The notes under the pieces were generated by a model. It searched no databases and was not told the DNA's origin. It saw nothing but the letters and a program-made list of their open reading frames with translations. DNA of 64,000 nt from NCBI GenBank assembly GCA_004296455.1, contig AP018280.1, positions 1,984,001 through 2,048,000 on the forward strand, given 5' to 3'. This DNA comes from Calothrix sp. NIES-4101. Its GTDB lineage: Bacteria; Cyanobacteriota; Cyanobacteriia; Cyanobacteriales; Nostocaceae. Position numbers and translations under genes: made by a program. Of this stretch, positions 22,018 through 31,309 are shown one piece after another (positions within the stretch are counted from its first letter, which is position 1; each line of letters opens with the position of its first letter).

Positions 22018-23526
22018 ATGGCACGGGATTTACGGGGATTTATCAAAATATTAGAAGAACGGGGACAATTACGGCGAATTACAGCCCCCGTAGATTCAGA
22101 GTTAGAAATAGCTGAGATATCTAACCGAATGCTAGCAAAAGGTGGCCCCGGTTTGATATTTGAGAACGTCAAAGGTGCAGATTTTCCCGTTGCCGTCAAC
22201 TTAATGGGGACAGTAGAGCGCATCTGCTGGGCAATGAACATGGAACATCCCCAAGAATTAGAAGCATTGGGGACAAAGTTGTCGATGTTGCAGCAGCCTA
22301 AGCCACCGAAGAAGATTTCCCAAGCAATCGATTTTGGTAAAGTTCTGTTTGATGTTATTAAGGCAAAACCAGGACGGGATTTTTTCCCCGCTTGTCAGCA
22401 AGTTGTCATCCAAGGTAATGACCTGGATTTAAATAAGATACCAATGATACGTCCCTATCCCGGAGATGCAGGGAAGATAATCACCTTGGGATTAGTGATA
22501 ACAAAGGATTGCGAGACAGGAACGCCCAATGTTGGTGTGTATAGACTGCAACTGCAATCTCAAAATACCATGACGGTACATTGGTTATCAGTACGGGGTG
22601 GTGCCAGACACTTGCGGAAAGCTGCGGAAAAAGGCAAGAAATTAGAAGTTGCGATCGCATTAGGGGTAGACCCATTAATTATTATGGCGGCAGCCACACC
22701 AATACCTGTAGATTTATCCGAGTGGTTATTTGCCGGTTTATATGGTGGTTCGGGTGTGAGTTTGGCAAAGTGCAAAACCGTAGATTTGGAAGTACCCGCA
22801 GACTCAGAAATAGTTCTTGAAGGGACAATTACACCAGGGGAAATGTTACCTGATGGCCCTTTTGGCGACCACATGGGATACTACGGTGGAGTGGAGGATT
22901 CGCCCTTAGTGCGCTTCCAATGCATGACACACCGCAAAGACCCAATTTATTTAACAACATTTAGCGGTCGTCCTCCCAAAGAAGAAGCAATGATGGCGAT
23001 CGCTTTAAATCGTATATATACTCCGATATTACGACAACAAGTATCGGAAATTGTTGACTTTTTCTTGCCGATGGAGGCACTCAGTTATAAAGCGGCGATT
23101 ATATCAATAGATAAAGCATACCCAGGACAAGCCCGACGCGCAGCTTTGGCTTTTTGGAGCGCATTACCCCAATTTACATATACTAAGTTTGTAATTGTGG
23201 TAGATAAAGATATAAATATTCGTGACCCCCGTCAAGTAGTATGGGCAATCAGTTCTAAGGTTGATCCGACAAGAGATGTATTTATTTTGCCGAATACACC
23301 CTTCGATACCTTAGATTTTGCCAGCGAGAAATTAGGCTTGGGGGGACGAATGGGAATTGATGCCACCACCAAGATACCACCAGAAACAGAACACGAATGG
23401 GGAGAGCCTCTAGAGTCGGATGCAGATGTGGCGGCGATGGTGGATAGGCGATGGGTGGAGTATGGTTTAGCAGATTTACAGTTAGGGGAAGTTGACCCAA
23501 ATTTGTTTGGTTATGATATGAAGTAA
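22018..23526 (+). CDS. ubiD: UbiD family prenylated-FMN decarboxylase
   Basis: A 502-residue enzyme of full length. The N-terminus MARDLRGFIKILEERGQLRR, the central segment around GLVITKDCETGTPNVGVYR and the block GPFGDHMGYYGG are typical of UbiD. In cyanobacteria the UbiD homologue decarboxylates the prenylated 4-hydroxybenzoate intermediate on the way to plastoquinone, using prenylated FMN made by UbiX. No ubiX or other quinone gene is adjacent, so the pathway is inferred from the family. The gene ends in a strong terminator. Confidence 0.9.
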   Translation: MARDLRGFIKILEERGQLRRITAPVDSELEIAEISNRMLAKGGPGLIFENVKGADFPVAVNLMGTVERICWAMNMEHPQELEALGTKLSMLQQPKPPKKISQAIDFGKVLFDVIKAKPGRDFFPACQQVVIQGNDLDLNKIPMIRPYPGDAGKIITLGLVITKDCETGTPNVGVYRLQLQSQNTMTVHWLSVRGGARHLRKAAEKGKKLEVAIALGVDPLIIMAAATPIPVDLSEWLFAGLYGGSGVSLAKCKTVDLEVPADSEIVLEGTITPGEMLPDGPFGDHMGYYGGVEDSPLVRFQCMTHRKDPIYLTTFSGRPPKEEAMMAIALNRIYTPILRQQVSEIVDFFLPMEALSYKAAIISIDKAYPGQARRAALAFWSALPQFTYTKFVIVVDKDINIRDPRQVVWAISSKVDPTRDVFILPNTPFDTLDFASEKLGLGGRMGIDATTKIPPETEHEWGEPLESDADVAAMVDRRWVEYGLADLQLGEVDPNLFGYDMK

Positions 23527-23587
23527 TATCCGGTTTGCCCAAATAATTACCATCGAACCAACACGGGGAAAATTAATATAACTTAAA

Positions 23588-23618
23588 CTTCCGACTGTTT
23601 CCAAAGTCGGAAGATTTT
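23588..23618 (+). terminator. Intrinsic terminator after ubiD
   Basis: CTTCCGACT (23588-23596) and AGTCGGAAG (23605-23613) form a perfect 9-bp stem with an 8-nt loop, followed by ATTTTTC. It lies 62 bp after the stop codon. Confidence 0.88.
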
Positions 23619-23827
23619 TCCCTTGCCCTTGCTTTCTTTTTAATTTATAAAACTGTTAGATATCCCCAGCATCATGGATTTCTATGCAACCTAACAAGGA
23701 ATCACTCTAATTGGCGATCGCCTCAAAGTCAATTCACAAATGATCTAATTATCAAAATTTTAGGGCATATATCTAACGTTGACAGAAATTTGCGTTAACA
23801 TAATCGCAAAAATACTTAGTTGTCGTG

Positions 23828-24610
23828 ATGGTAAAATTGCAATCAAAAGAAAACACAAAACCATCAGGAATTGTCCAATTTTCCACTACTTTGCTGCTTT
23901 TTGGTCAAGTTTGGCTACGTTTGATTCAAGGTAAAACTTGCGATCGTAAAATCATGGAACATATGGTGACAGCAGGACCAAAATCACTATCACCAGTTTT
24001 GCTTGTAAATGGTTTTGCAGGGATGATTTTTACGATTCAAACAGCACGTGAGTTAGCCAAATTTGGTGCTTTAGATACTGTTGGAGGTGCTTTTGCCCTA
24101 GCATTTTGTCGAGAATTAGCTCCTATTTTAACTGCTAGTATTATTGCTGGACAAGTGGGTTCTGCATTTGCAGCCGAAATAGCTTCAATGCGAGTCAGTG
24201 AACAAATAGACGCGCTTTATATGTTACGAACTGACCCAATTAATTATCTAGTAGTTCCCAGAGTCATTGCCTGCTGTATTATGGTTCCAATTGCCACAAT
24301 CTTGGCTCTTGTAGTAGGGGTATCCGGTGGAATTTTGATTGCATCACAATTTTATCAAATATCACCAGAGGTGTTTTTAGAATCAATTAGAGAATTTTTA
24401 GAACCATCAGATTTGTTTGCTGTCATCATTAAATCTTTCCTATTTGGGATAATTGTTGCAGTTAACAGTTGCAACTGGGGACTCAGCACAAGAGGGGGAG
24501 TAAAGCAAGTTGGAGAGGCAGCAACCGCAGCTGTTGTCAGCTCTTGGGTGGCAATTTTTATAGTTGATTTTATTATCTCATTATTACTATTTGAAAAACC
24601 GATATTTTGA
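23828..24610 (+). CDS. MlaE/Ycf63-type ABC transporter permease
   Basis: A 260-residue integral membrane protein with five to six hydrophobic helices. The segments FCRELAPILTASIIAGQVGSA and ASMRVSEQIDAL are the conserved MlaE core, and GLSTRGGVKQVGEAAT is the family motif before the last helix. MlaE-type permeases move lipids between membranes; in plants the relative TGD1 imports lipid into chloroplasts. The usual partners (MlaF ATPase and MlaD substrate-binding protein) are not next to it here. A GTG directly precedes the ATG chosen as start and could also be used. Confidence 0.9.
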   Translation: MVKLQSKENTKPSGIVQFSTTLLLFGQVWLRLIQGKTCDRKIMEHMVTAGPKSLSPVLLVNGFAGMIFTIQTARELAKFGALDTVGGAFALAFCRELAPILTASIIAGQVGSAFAAEIASMRVSEQIDALYMLRTDPINYLVVPRVIACCIMVPIATILALVVGVSGGILIASQFYQISPEVFLESIREFLEPSDLFAVIIKSFLFGIIVAVNSCNWGLSTRGGVKQVGEAATAAVVSSWVAIFIVDFIISLLLFEKPIF

Positions 24611-24831
24611 CATATTTAGTTACTAATACTTGCTGAAAAAGTGATGGTAAGCCATGAGATAAAGCTTTCTGAATTCTCAAGATTGAATACTAAATATTAA
24701 ATATCGACTCCTGCTGTATCTACCTTTTTGTATAGGAATTAATCTATCAATCGGTATCTACTAAGAATTGGCATGATTGATAAACTCGTAACATTGAAAC
24801 AAATGCGTAAATCTTCCCACGAGCAAAAATT

Positions 24832-25203
24832 ATGGCAGACGAAATCAAAACCAACCCTGGGGTTGCCTCAACCCATGATGCACAATTACTAGCTGACAAC
24901 ATTGAGGCTGGCGAAGAAAAAGCACCGGAAGTAGACTTTGAAGCCGACTATGCAGCTGCACAAAAGATGAGCCTTAATAAAGTTGCCAACACACCAGAAG
25001 GTGAAAAAATAGCAGAAGCAGCAGTTGCACCCAAATATAAAGTTACAGAACCCAAACAAACAAAAACTGTAGCAGTGGAAACTGGAAATCCTGAAGATTT
25101 TCTAGAGATGGCAGATGAAATTGCTTCCCGCAACGAACCCGTTACTAATGTTGATGACGATTTAGTAAAAAAAGCCTTGGAAATGGGTGAATCTAAAATG
25201 TAA
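24832..25203 (+). CDS. Acidic, probably disordered protein of unknown function
   Basis: A 123-residue protein rich in Glu, Asp, Ala and Lys with no Cys, no signal peptide and no membrane helix. The composition predicts a largely disordered or loosely helical chain. A C-terminal part NPEDFLEMADEIASRNEP may be a helix. I do not recognise a family. The gene has good coding character (regular start, no rival frame) and lies between the permease gene and a MITE-like element. It could be a stress-related or chaperone-like small protein, but that is a guess. Confidence 0.6.
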   Translation: MADEIKTNPGVASTHDAQLLADNIEAGEEKAPEVDFEADYAAAQKMSLNKVANTPEGEKIAEAAVAPKYKVTEPKQTKTVAVETGNPEDFLEMADEIASRNEPVTNVDDDLVKKALEMGESKM

Positions 25204-25223
25204 ATATTGTTTAATAATTTAGA

Positions 25224-25487
25224 TTAACGTGAGTTCGAGTTATATTCCCATAATTCTTATGAGTCAGTAGAAAACAACTAGTTCTGATAAGCAATTCTGG
25301 GCAAGGAGTTTCAGGTTGTTAAGTTTCTGGCTTTTAAAGGGAGCATCCCAAATGTGTAAATTGTTTTTTTGTAGTGCGTGCTTCTAGCCCGCTTCCTGGA
25401 GATTAGGGAGCTTTGCGGTTCCCACTACAAATTGTATTTTTGCAAAATTGGGATACTTCCCTTTTAAACTTATCGAACTCACGTTAA
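25224..25487. mobile_element. MITE-like element with 15-bp terminal inverted repeats
   Basis: The 264-bp stretch begins TTAACGTGAGTTCGA and ends with its exact complement TCGAACTCACGTTAA. Two more inverted pairs are nested inside: 25332-25351 with 25448-25468 (imperfect, around AAAGGGA and TCCCTTT), and TTTGTAGTG with CACTACAAA. It has no coding frame. The outer TTA/TAA would fit a TA target duplication like that of IS630/Tc1-type transposons, but this is inferred. Confidence 0.65.
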
Positions 25488-25626
25488 ATTCAGCAAACTG
25501 CAAAAGCGAGCTATATTAACATATCAGCAAAAAATTACAAATTTAATCATAATTGCAGCTTATTTAAGCTACTTTTTCTTGTGAAAGTATTAATATTTCA
25601 CGTCTCCACTAAGACTAATAAAAGAA

Positions 25627-26265
25627 TTACGAACTAGTATTAACTACATCTAATAATTCTTCAGGTTGATTAATCAAAAAATTAGGTTTCTGCTTTGATA
25701 AAACCTCATAGGAATTAAATCCCCAAGTCACTGCTACGACTTTAATATTGGCTTTTTTCGATGCTTCTACATCGCGTGTCTCGTCTCCTACATAAATCAC
25801 TTCCTGTAACTTCAGTTGCTTTTGCCGCAACACATTATTAATAATTGTCGTCTTCCCGAATATTGTCACACCAGAATATACAAATTCAAATAAATCATTC
25901 ATTTGATTAATTTTTAAAAACTCACTGACATTATCTTGGGAATTAGAAGTAATAATTCCTAATCTATGTCCTTGCTTTGTTAATTCTGCAAGCGCATCTT
26001 TAATACCATGAATGGGTTGTAATTCAGGAATCTTATTTTTTAATTCTGATTTAACTTTTTTCACCAAAAAAGGAATTTTAAAAACCGAAATTCCGGAGTA
26101 TTTAATAATTTCTCTCGATGTCAAATTCCTTAATATAGCGAGTTCTTCCGGTGTGATTTGAATGTAACCAAACTCGACAGCTAGACGATTAGCAACATTT
26201 ACTAGTGCATCCACAGTATCGGCAATTGTGCCATCAAAATCAAAAATAATAACTTTCTTGGTCAT
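25627..26265 (-). CDS. HAD-superfamily hydrolase, phosphoglycolate phosphatase-like
   Basis: A 212-residue HAD subfamily IA protein. The nucleophile motif FDFDGTIADT has Asp9 and Asp11. Motif II is IITSNS, the motif III lysine is in FGKTTI and motif IV is GDETRD. A helical cap domain lies between motifs I and II. The nearest functional guess is phosphoglycolate phosphatase or a pyrophosphatase, but HAD substrates are hard to predict. Its start overlaps the stop of the upstream queG by 4 nt (26262-26265), so the two are translated from one message. Confidence 0.85.
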   Translation of the reverse strand: MTKKVIIFDFDGTIADTVDALVNVANRLAVEFGYIQITPEELAILRNLTSREIIKYSGISVFKIPFLVKKVKSELKNKIPELQPIHGIKDALAELTKQGHRLGIITSNSQDNVSEFLKINQMNDLFEFVYSGVTIFGKTTIINNVLRQKQLKLQEVIYVGDETRDVEASKKANIKVVAVTWGFNSYEVLSKQKPNFLINQPEELLDVVNTSS

Positions 26266-27215
26266 GCTTTTGCCTGGGATGCTTCAATATTTGCACGTGC
26301 ATTCCTTCGTAACATTTCCGGCTTAATTCGCCTGAGTGCTGATGCTGGAAATTGGTTATTCCACTCCTCATCAGATATTGCCGCTAATTCTACCAACTTA
26401 GGTGCTAAATTCCCAGCATATGGCTCAAATTCTGATATGTTTGTAGCTGTTGCAAAACTTTGATTCCAAGGACAAACATCTTGACAGATGTCGCAACCTG
26501 CTACCCAACCCTGTAAATTTGACTGGATAGTTTCAGGTAACTCTTGGTTACGGTTTTCTATTGTATGGTAAGCAATGCAGCGATTTGCATCCACAACACC
26601 ACTTGACACGATCGCCTCTGTCGGACATACGTCTAGACAACGAGTACAAGTCCCGCAATGTGGGTTGTGCGGTGAATCAGGGACTAATTCTAAGTTTGTC
26701 AGCACTTCTCCCAAAAATATCCACGAACCATACTCTCGCGTAATTAAATTTCCATTCTTAGCAATCCAACCAATTCCTGCCCTCTGTGCCCATGCCTTGT
26801 CCTGCACAGGCCCTGTATCTGTATAATATCGGGCAACCACCTCACTAGAAAGCGATACCAACCAACTATTCAACGCCTTCAACTTCTTATGCATAATTTT
26901 ATGATAGTCTCGCCCCCATGCATAGCGAGATATTTTCGCATATTCTTCGCCTTCGGGACGTTGATGAGGAGTATAGTAATTCAATGCTACAGAAACGAGC
27001 GATCGCACTTCCGGCATGACTAATTTTATATCTTGACGTTTTGGGTTTGCCATCCATTCCATATCGGCTTGATAACCCAATGCTAACCATGCTTGCAACC
27101 TATGCACTTCGATTGTTTCACTACTGTCCAGTCCGGCAATACCTACTTTGTGAAACCCCAATTCTAGAGCTTTCTGCTTGACTTCACTGCTGCTGACTCT
27201 TGGTAAATTATTCAT
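26262..27215 (-). CDS. queG: Epoxyqueuosine reductase QueG
   Basis: QueG removes the epoxide oxygen in the last step of queuosine synthesis in tRNA, using cobalamin and two 4Fe-4S clusters. The 317-residue protein has the first cluster motif Cys187, 190, 193, 197 (CGTCTRCLDVCP) and the second with Cys241, 244, 248 (CDICQDVCPW). Asp133 in YTDTGP is the expected general acid. RAGIGWIAKNG is a strongly conserved block. It is the first gene of a two-gene unit with the HAD phosphatase, overlapping by 4 nt. No other queuosine genes are nearby. Confidence 0.95.
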   Translation of the reverse strand: MNNLPRVSSSEVKQKALELGFHKVGIAGLDSSETIEVHRLQAWLALGYQADMEWMANPKRQDIKLVMPEVRSLVSVALNYYTPHQRPEGEEYAKISRYAWGRDYHKIMHKKLKALNSWLVSLSSEVVARYYTDTGPVQDKAWAQRAGIGWIAKNGNLITREYGSWIFLGEVLTNLELVPDSPHNPHCGTCTRCLDVCPTEAIVSSGVVDANRCIAYHTIENRNQELPETIQSNLQGWVAGCDICQDVCPWNQSFATATNISEFEPYAGNLAPKLVELAAISDEEWNNQFPASALRRIKPEMLRRNARANIEASQAKA

Positions 27216-27557
27216 TGATCTTACTTTTTGACTTTTGCAAAATCAGCTGCATCCTCAATATACACCATGTGGTCAATCAAACCAAATCTAAATATAGCTG
27301 TAAATACTTTCAGATGTAGGATTTTTCACAATCATTATGGATATGTAGAGGCTTAATACTGCAAGCTATCTACAGTTACAATTTTTGATCAATGATTTAG
27401 GACTGATATAGTCGTTTAGCTATCTCAAGCATTGCCTTAACACTATAAATTACTAGTAATTTAGATATAGTTTATCCATTTTCTTAAATACGACTTGAGA
27501 ACGATTTATTTTATTCAGTGAGAAGTTAAAAATTAGGAGTTAAGACTAGGTAAAGTG
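27216..27557. other. Divergent promoter region of queG and the CTDH gene
   Basis: About 340 bp, AT-rich. It should contain both promoters. The sequence GAGAAGTTAAAAATTAGGAGTTAAG close to the CTDH start resembles STRR-type sequence and also offers AGGAG as a ribosome site. No coding frame is seen. Confidence 0.45.
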
Positions 27558-27989
27558 ATGACGACTAATAAAGATTTTTCTACATCTATAAATTCCATAC
27601 TTTCTGAAGATAAAATCGAGGGAATTCAAGAACCAAATATTCTGCATTATTTTCAAACATTAAATGCGGGAAATTTTCAAGAAACAGTAAATTTATTCGC
27701 GGAAGATGGAGTAATGCATCCGCCTTTAGAATCGCGTATTGTAGGACGCACAGCCATTTTGCGCTATCTTCACCAAGAAGCACAAGGAATAAAAACTTAT
27801 CCGCGTCAAGGCATTATCGAAGCTACAGAAAACGGATGTTTGCAAATTATAATATCGGGAAAAGCAGAAACTTCTTGGTGTGGAGTTAACGTTAAGTGGT
27901 TATTTATCTTGAACGAACAAAAAGAAATTCTTTCCAGTCAGATAAAACTCTTAGCATCCCCACAAGAACTATTGCATCTGCGACGGTAG
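27558..27989 (+). CDS. Orange carotenoid protein C-terminal-domain homologue (CTDH)
   Basis: A 143-residue NTF2-like protein. From about residue 25 it runs parallel to the C-terminal domain of the orange carotenoid protein: LHYFQTLNAGNFQETVNLF, AEDGVMHPPLES-IVG, ILRYL-EAQGIKTYPRQG and the end IKLLASPQELLHLRR. The N-terminal carotenoid domain of OCP is absent, so this is a stand-alone CTDH. Such proteins bind ketocarotenoid as dimers and pass it to helical carotenoid proteins. Trp107 and Trp114 in SWCGVNVKW match the conserved tryptophans. Cys108 lies between them and could form an intersubunit disulfide, as reported for other CTDHs. A GTG precedes the ATG chosen. No HCP gene is adjacent. Confidence 0.85.
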   Translation: MTTNKDFSTSINSILSEDKIEGIQEPNILHYFQTLNAGNFQETVNLFAEDGVMHPPLESRIVGRTAILRYLHQEAQGIKTYPRQGIIEATENGCLQIIISGKAETSWCGVNVKWLFILNEQKEILSSQIKLLASPQELLHLRR

Positions 27990-28327
27990 GGATTACTGAG
28001 TTAATACCAGTTAAAATACTTCCTGGTTTTTCCCTTCTCTCTTGGTTCTATATAGGGAAGCAGGTTCCTAAACTATAAGTGTTTAAGAACCCCGCTCCGT
28101 AATAAATTAGCAAGAGGCTAGCTACTACTTCAATCATTAATTAATAGGAGCTATAAATCAAATAAATTTAGCAATTTGTATTAATTTTCTTTACATTACT
28201 AAATATTTGACTGTGCCTGGACTTAAGAATAACAGTCTAAAGTCGCTTATTCAATCTAGATTTATTAAATGTCGAGTTGTTAAATAACTTTACCATTCGC
28301 AAATTAAACACCTGTAGTCTAAATTTG
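27990..28327. other. Intergenic region between convergent genes
   Basis: About 340 bp, AT-rich, between the CTDH gene and the anti-sigma gene, which point towards each other. No coding frame or clear terminator is visible, although both transcripts must end here. Confidence 0.5.
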
Positions 28328-28768
28328 TTAAATTCCAGTTTGTTCTGCGATTTCAGGTAAAGTAGTTTCCAGCTTCAAGCAATTACCACCATTAACCTGT
28401 AATTGGTACTCGACTTTATCCATCAATCGATTCATAATCAACCACCCGTAACCACCTTCCTGCTTATCAGTGGGGCTAGGGGCAAAGTAGTCAGAAAGAT
28501 CGAAGCCATTCCCACGATCCCAAATTTCTAAAGCGATTTCCCGTTCTTGAAGTTCTAAACGAATGAGAATTGGCGCGTTTGGTTTATCTCTGTGAGCGTG
28601 GCGGACAGCATTTGAGTAAGCTTCGACTAATACTAACCGCAAACGGTTGGATTGTTTTGACCAATCAACAGTTTGTCCAAGTTCAACTTTGAGACATCCC
28701 AGCAACCAGTCCTCTACAATCACTAAAAATTTTAAGTCGCTTGGTACGTGAAGCTCTGTCTTCATCAT
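28328..28768 (-). CDS. Anti-sigma factor-type serine kinase (RsbW/SpoIIAB-like HATPase)
   Basis: A 146-residue single-domain GHKL ATPase. The N-box has Glu49 and Asn53 in VLVEAYSNAVRHAH, the G1 box is IWDRGNGFD, and the G2-like turn is GGYGWLIMNRL. Small proteins of this type bind a sigma factor or STAS protein and phosphorylate the STAS antagonist. Its ATG is directly after the stop codon of the phosphatase gene upstream, so they are translationally coupled. The pair forms two of the three parts of a partner-switching module; no STAS protein is visible nearby. The target could be the SigF-type sigma encoded at 56-57 kb, but that is speculation. Confidence 0.85.
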   Translation of the reverse strand: MMKTELHVPSDLKFLVIVEDWLLGCLKVELGQTVDWSKQSNRLRLVLVEAYSNAVRHAHRDKPNAPILIRLELQEREIALEIWDRGNGFDLSDYFAPSPTDKQEGGYGWLIMNRLMDKVEYQLQVNGGNCLKLETTLPEIAEQTGI

Positions 28769-30391
28769 TTACAAAACCTCCAAAGCAAGTATAGTTTGGT
28801 CATCTTCTTGAGTATCTGCATCTGCTTGAATGCGAGCTAGTAGATTATCGAGGCATAAAGGTAGTTGTTGCTTTTGTAATAGTTTCCACAAACCTTCTTG
28901 CTTAAGCATTGTGTTATCCACAATCGCCTCTGTAATTCCGTCACTCGCAAGCAGTAGTGTGTCTCCAGAGGAGAGAAACACCTGACCGGATTCAGCCTGC
29001 CATTTTGGTAAAATTCCTAACGGAACGCCACGTGTTTCTAAGTAATTGGGTTCTTGGGTGTTGCTGATATCACTAGACCACAACAGGGGATAGATATGAC
29101 CAGCATTTGCATACACTAGTTCTTTTGTCGTGGGGGTATAACGCGCTAATACCAAAGTAATAAAGCAGTTATTGCTGATTAAATCATCACATAGGGCATG
29201 ATTGAGGTTTTGCATGATTACATTTGGCATTGCGGGCGTTTCTTGGGAAAGTTCGCGACGCAAAACTGAGATGGCACTAGCCATAAATAAAGCTGCTGGA
29301 ACACCTTTACCAGAAACATCTCCAACTGCCACCCACAAATCACCTTTAGGGTGGACAAATACCTCAAAAAAGTCGCCTCCGACTTCCCGTGCTGGTAAGC
29401 AACTGGCTTGGATTTTGGCACTTTTGATTTCGGGTAATTCTTGTCTGAGTAGATTGTTTTGAATTTGGCGGGCAACTTCCAATTCCAGGTGAATTTGCTC
29501 TTGTTTTTCTTGTAGTCTTTGATAGAGTTTGGCTTGTGAGAGTGCCAGCGCCGCCTGCTCAGAAACATCTGCTATTAGTTGGATATCCTCTTCTTTCCAG
29601 GGGCGATCGCGTCGATATTGGCATAAAGTCAATATGGCGAGTAATTGCTTTTGGTAGATGAGCGGGATCACGAGTTGATAGCCAGGATAACTTTCGTCCC
29701 AAGTTTCGCTGAGTTGGTAATGTCGGGTTTCCAAAACTTTTTTTATTAAAGCTTCGGAATTTATAGGAACAAAAATATCAGTCGATTTTGTATCTTGGTA
29801 AAAAAATTCATCGACTGTGAGGCGATCGCTTTCCACCGGACGCAAAAAGCAATAGGTTGCATCAAAACTCTGTCCCAGTGTGGCGACAATTTTTTGCAGC
29901 ATACTGAGATAATCAAGTGACTCACGAATCGCCATAGTCACAGCATTAAAAAGTGACTCGCGCCGCAAAGCCCGACGTAATTCCTGAGTACGTTTTTTGA
30001 CAACGCGATAGGTGTCTGCCGCCTGTTCAACCACAGCTTTGAGACGGTCAGGTTTCCAAGGTTTGGTAATATACTTGAACACCTGACCCGAATTAATCGC
30101 GTCAACCAAGTCTTCGACATCGGTAAAACCAGTCAGCAAAATCCTAATCGTATCGGGGAAACGTTCAACCGTGAGGCTGAGAAACTCCGTACCATTCATC
30201 TCAGGCATTCTTTGGTCTGAGATAATTACAGCCATTTCGCCTTCTTTTTCCAGGATATCGATCGCACTTAGGGCATTGCTTGCTTTAAAAACTTGAAAAT
30301 CTCGTCGAAAAGTACGGTAGAGTAATTCTAGGTTATCCGGTTCATCATCTACCACCATCAACTTTAATTTTTCTAACCCTGTATCAGTCAT
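28769..30391 (-). CDS. Response regulator with GAF and SpoIIE-type PP2C phosphatase domains
   Basis: A 540-residue signalling protein. The receiver domain (residues 9-125) has the acidic pair Asp15/Asp16, phosphoacceptor Asp59 in ISDQRMPEM, Thr87 and Lys110. A GAF domain lies at about 150-285, then a coiled linker, then the SpoIIE phosphatase (about 320-540) with VGGDFFEVF, GDVSGKGVPAALFMA, LASDGITEA and the final EDDQTI that bind the two metals. Phosphorylation of the receiver should switch phosphatase activity towards a phosphorylated STAS protein. The downstream gene encodes the matching kinase. The input histidine kinase is not in the window unless it is elsewhere in the genome. Confidence 0.9.
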   Translation of the reverse strand: MTDTGLEKLKLMVVDDEPDNLELLYRTFRRDFQVFKASNALSAIDILEKEGEMAVIISDQRMPEMNGTEFLSLTVERFPDTIRILLTGFTDVEDLVDAINSGQVFKYITKPWKPDRLKAVVEQAADTYRVVKKRTQELRRALRRESLFNAVTMAIRESLDYLSMLQKIVATLGQSFDATYCFLRPVESDRLTVDEFFYQDTKSTDIFVPINSEALIKKVLETRHYQLSETWDESYPGYQLVIPLIYQKQLLAILTLCQYRRDRPWKEEDIQLIADVSEQAALALSQAKLYQRLQEKQEQIHLELEVARQIQNNLLRQELPEIKSAKIQASCLPAREVGGDFFEVFVHPKGDLWVAVGDVSGKGVPAALFMASAISVLRRELSQETPAMPNVIMQNLNHALCDDLISNNCFITLVLARYTPTTKELVYANAGHIYPLLWSSDISNTQEPNYLETRGVPLGILPKWQAESGQVFLSSGDTLLLASDGITEAIVDNTMLKQEGLWKLLQKQQLPLCLDNLLARIQADADTQEDDQTILALEVL

Positions 30392-30583
30392 ATTTGACTT
30401 TTAATGTCGTGCTGGTTTGCAGACGAATTAGTCTCAGATATACAATCTCAGACCGATGCGCCCAGTGTGTAAAGAATAATAAATTACATCCTTATTTAAA
30501 GAATACCCAGTTTCAACACTATAATTCACAACAAATTAACATTTTTAGTTGATGTCTTCTATGTATCTTTATATACATTAATA

Positions 30584-31309
30584 TTAACCAACTAAACCAG
30601 AGCGTAGGGCGCGGACAGCGGCTTGAGTGCGGTCATCGGCACATAATTTGTTTAAAATGTTACGGACATGGGTTTTGACAGTACCGACTGTAATATAAAG
30701 TCGATCAGCAATGATAGCATTACTACAACCTTCAACAATCAACTGCAAAACTTCCAATTCGCGTTCTGTGAGTGTGTAGGGATCAATTATTTCCTCTGAT
30801 GACACTGAAGAGGTTGATAATCGCTGTCCTGACTTGGTTTCCAAATTTGCAGAGTCAAGCTTGGGAGGATTTTGCTGTGCTTGTTGAAGCACAATTCGCG
30901 CGATCGCTGGATCAATCCAGGCATTACCGTTATAAGTGACGCGGACAGCTTCAAGTAAATTATCGTACTTCGTATCCTTCATGCAGTATGAGTCAGCACC
31001 AGCTGCAAAAGCGGCTAGGACAGCCTCTTTATTGTCACGAAGAGTTAGAATTAATACTTTAGTTTTACCTAAGTCATCAGTTCCCACAGCCGATTTTACT
31101 TCTCGTGTGAGTTCAATACCATCTTTGTCAGGTAAACCAATATCGACAATAGCTACATCAGGATGTAAAGAATGTAACAATTTTAGTCCATCCGCAGCAT
31201 TGGCAGCTTCTCCAACAATTTCAATTTCATCGTTTTGCTGTAAAGCAGTACGGATACCCACACGGGTAAGGTCATGATCTTCAATTAGAGCAACACGCAT
31301 TTTACTCAT
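30584..31309 (-). CDS. NarL/FixJ-type response regulator transcription factor
   Basis: A 241-residue two-domain regulator. The receiver domain (residues 4-125) has Glu10/Asp11, phosphoacceptor Asp56 in VAIVDIGLPDKDG, Thr89 and Lys111 in YCMKDTKYDN. After a Ser/Gln-rich linker comes a LuxR-type helix-turn-helix (about 178-240), LTERELEVLQLIVEG and TVGTVKTHVRNILNKL. The DNA target is not known. It is upstream of the phosphatase-kinase pair on the same strand with a 192-bp gap, so it may belong to the same signalling unit or just be adjacent. The second Met (residue 4) is an alternative start. Confidence 0.9.
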   Translation of the reverse strand: MSKMRVALIEDHDLTRVGIRTALQQNDEIEIVGEAANAADGLKLLHSLHPDVAIVDIGLPDKDGIELTREVKSAVGTDDLGKTKVLILTLRDNKEAVLAAFAAGADSYCMKDTKYDNLLEAVRVTYNGNAWIDPAIARIVLQQAQQNPPKLDSANLETKSGQRLSTSSVSSEEIIDPYTLTERELEVLQLIVEGCSNAIIADRLYITVGTVKTHVRNILNKLCADDRTQAAVRALRSGLVG

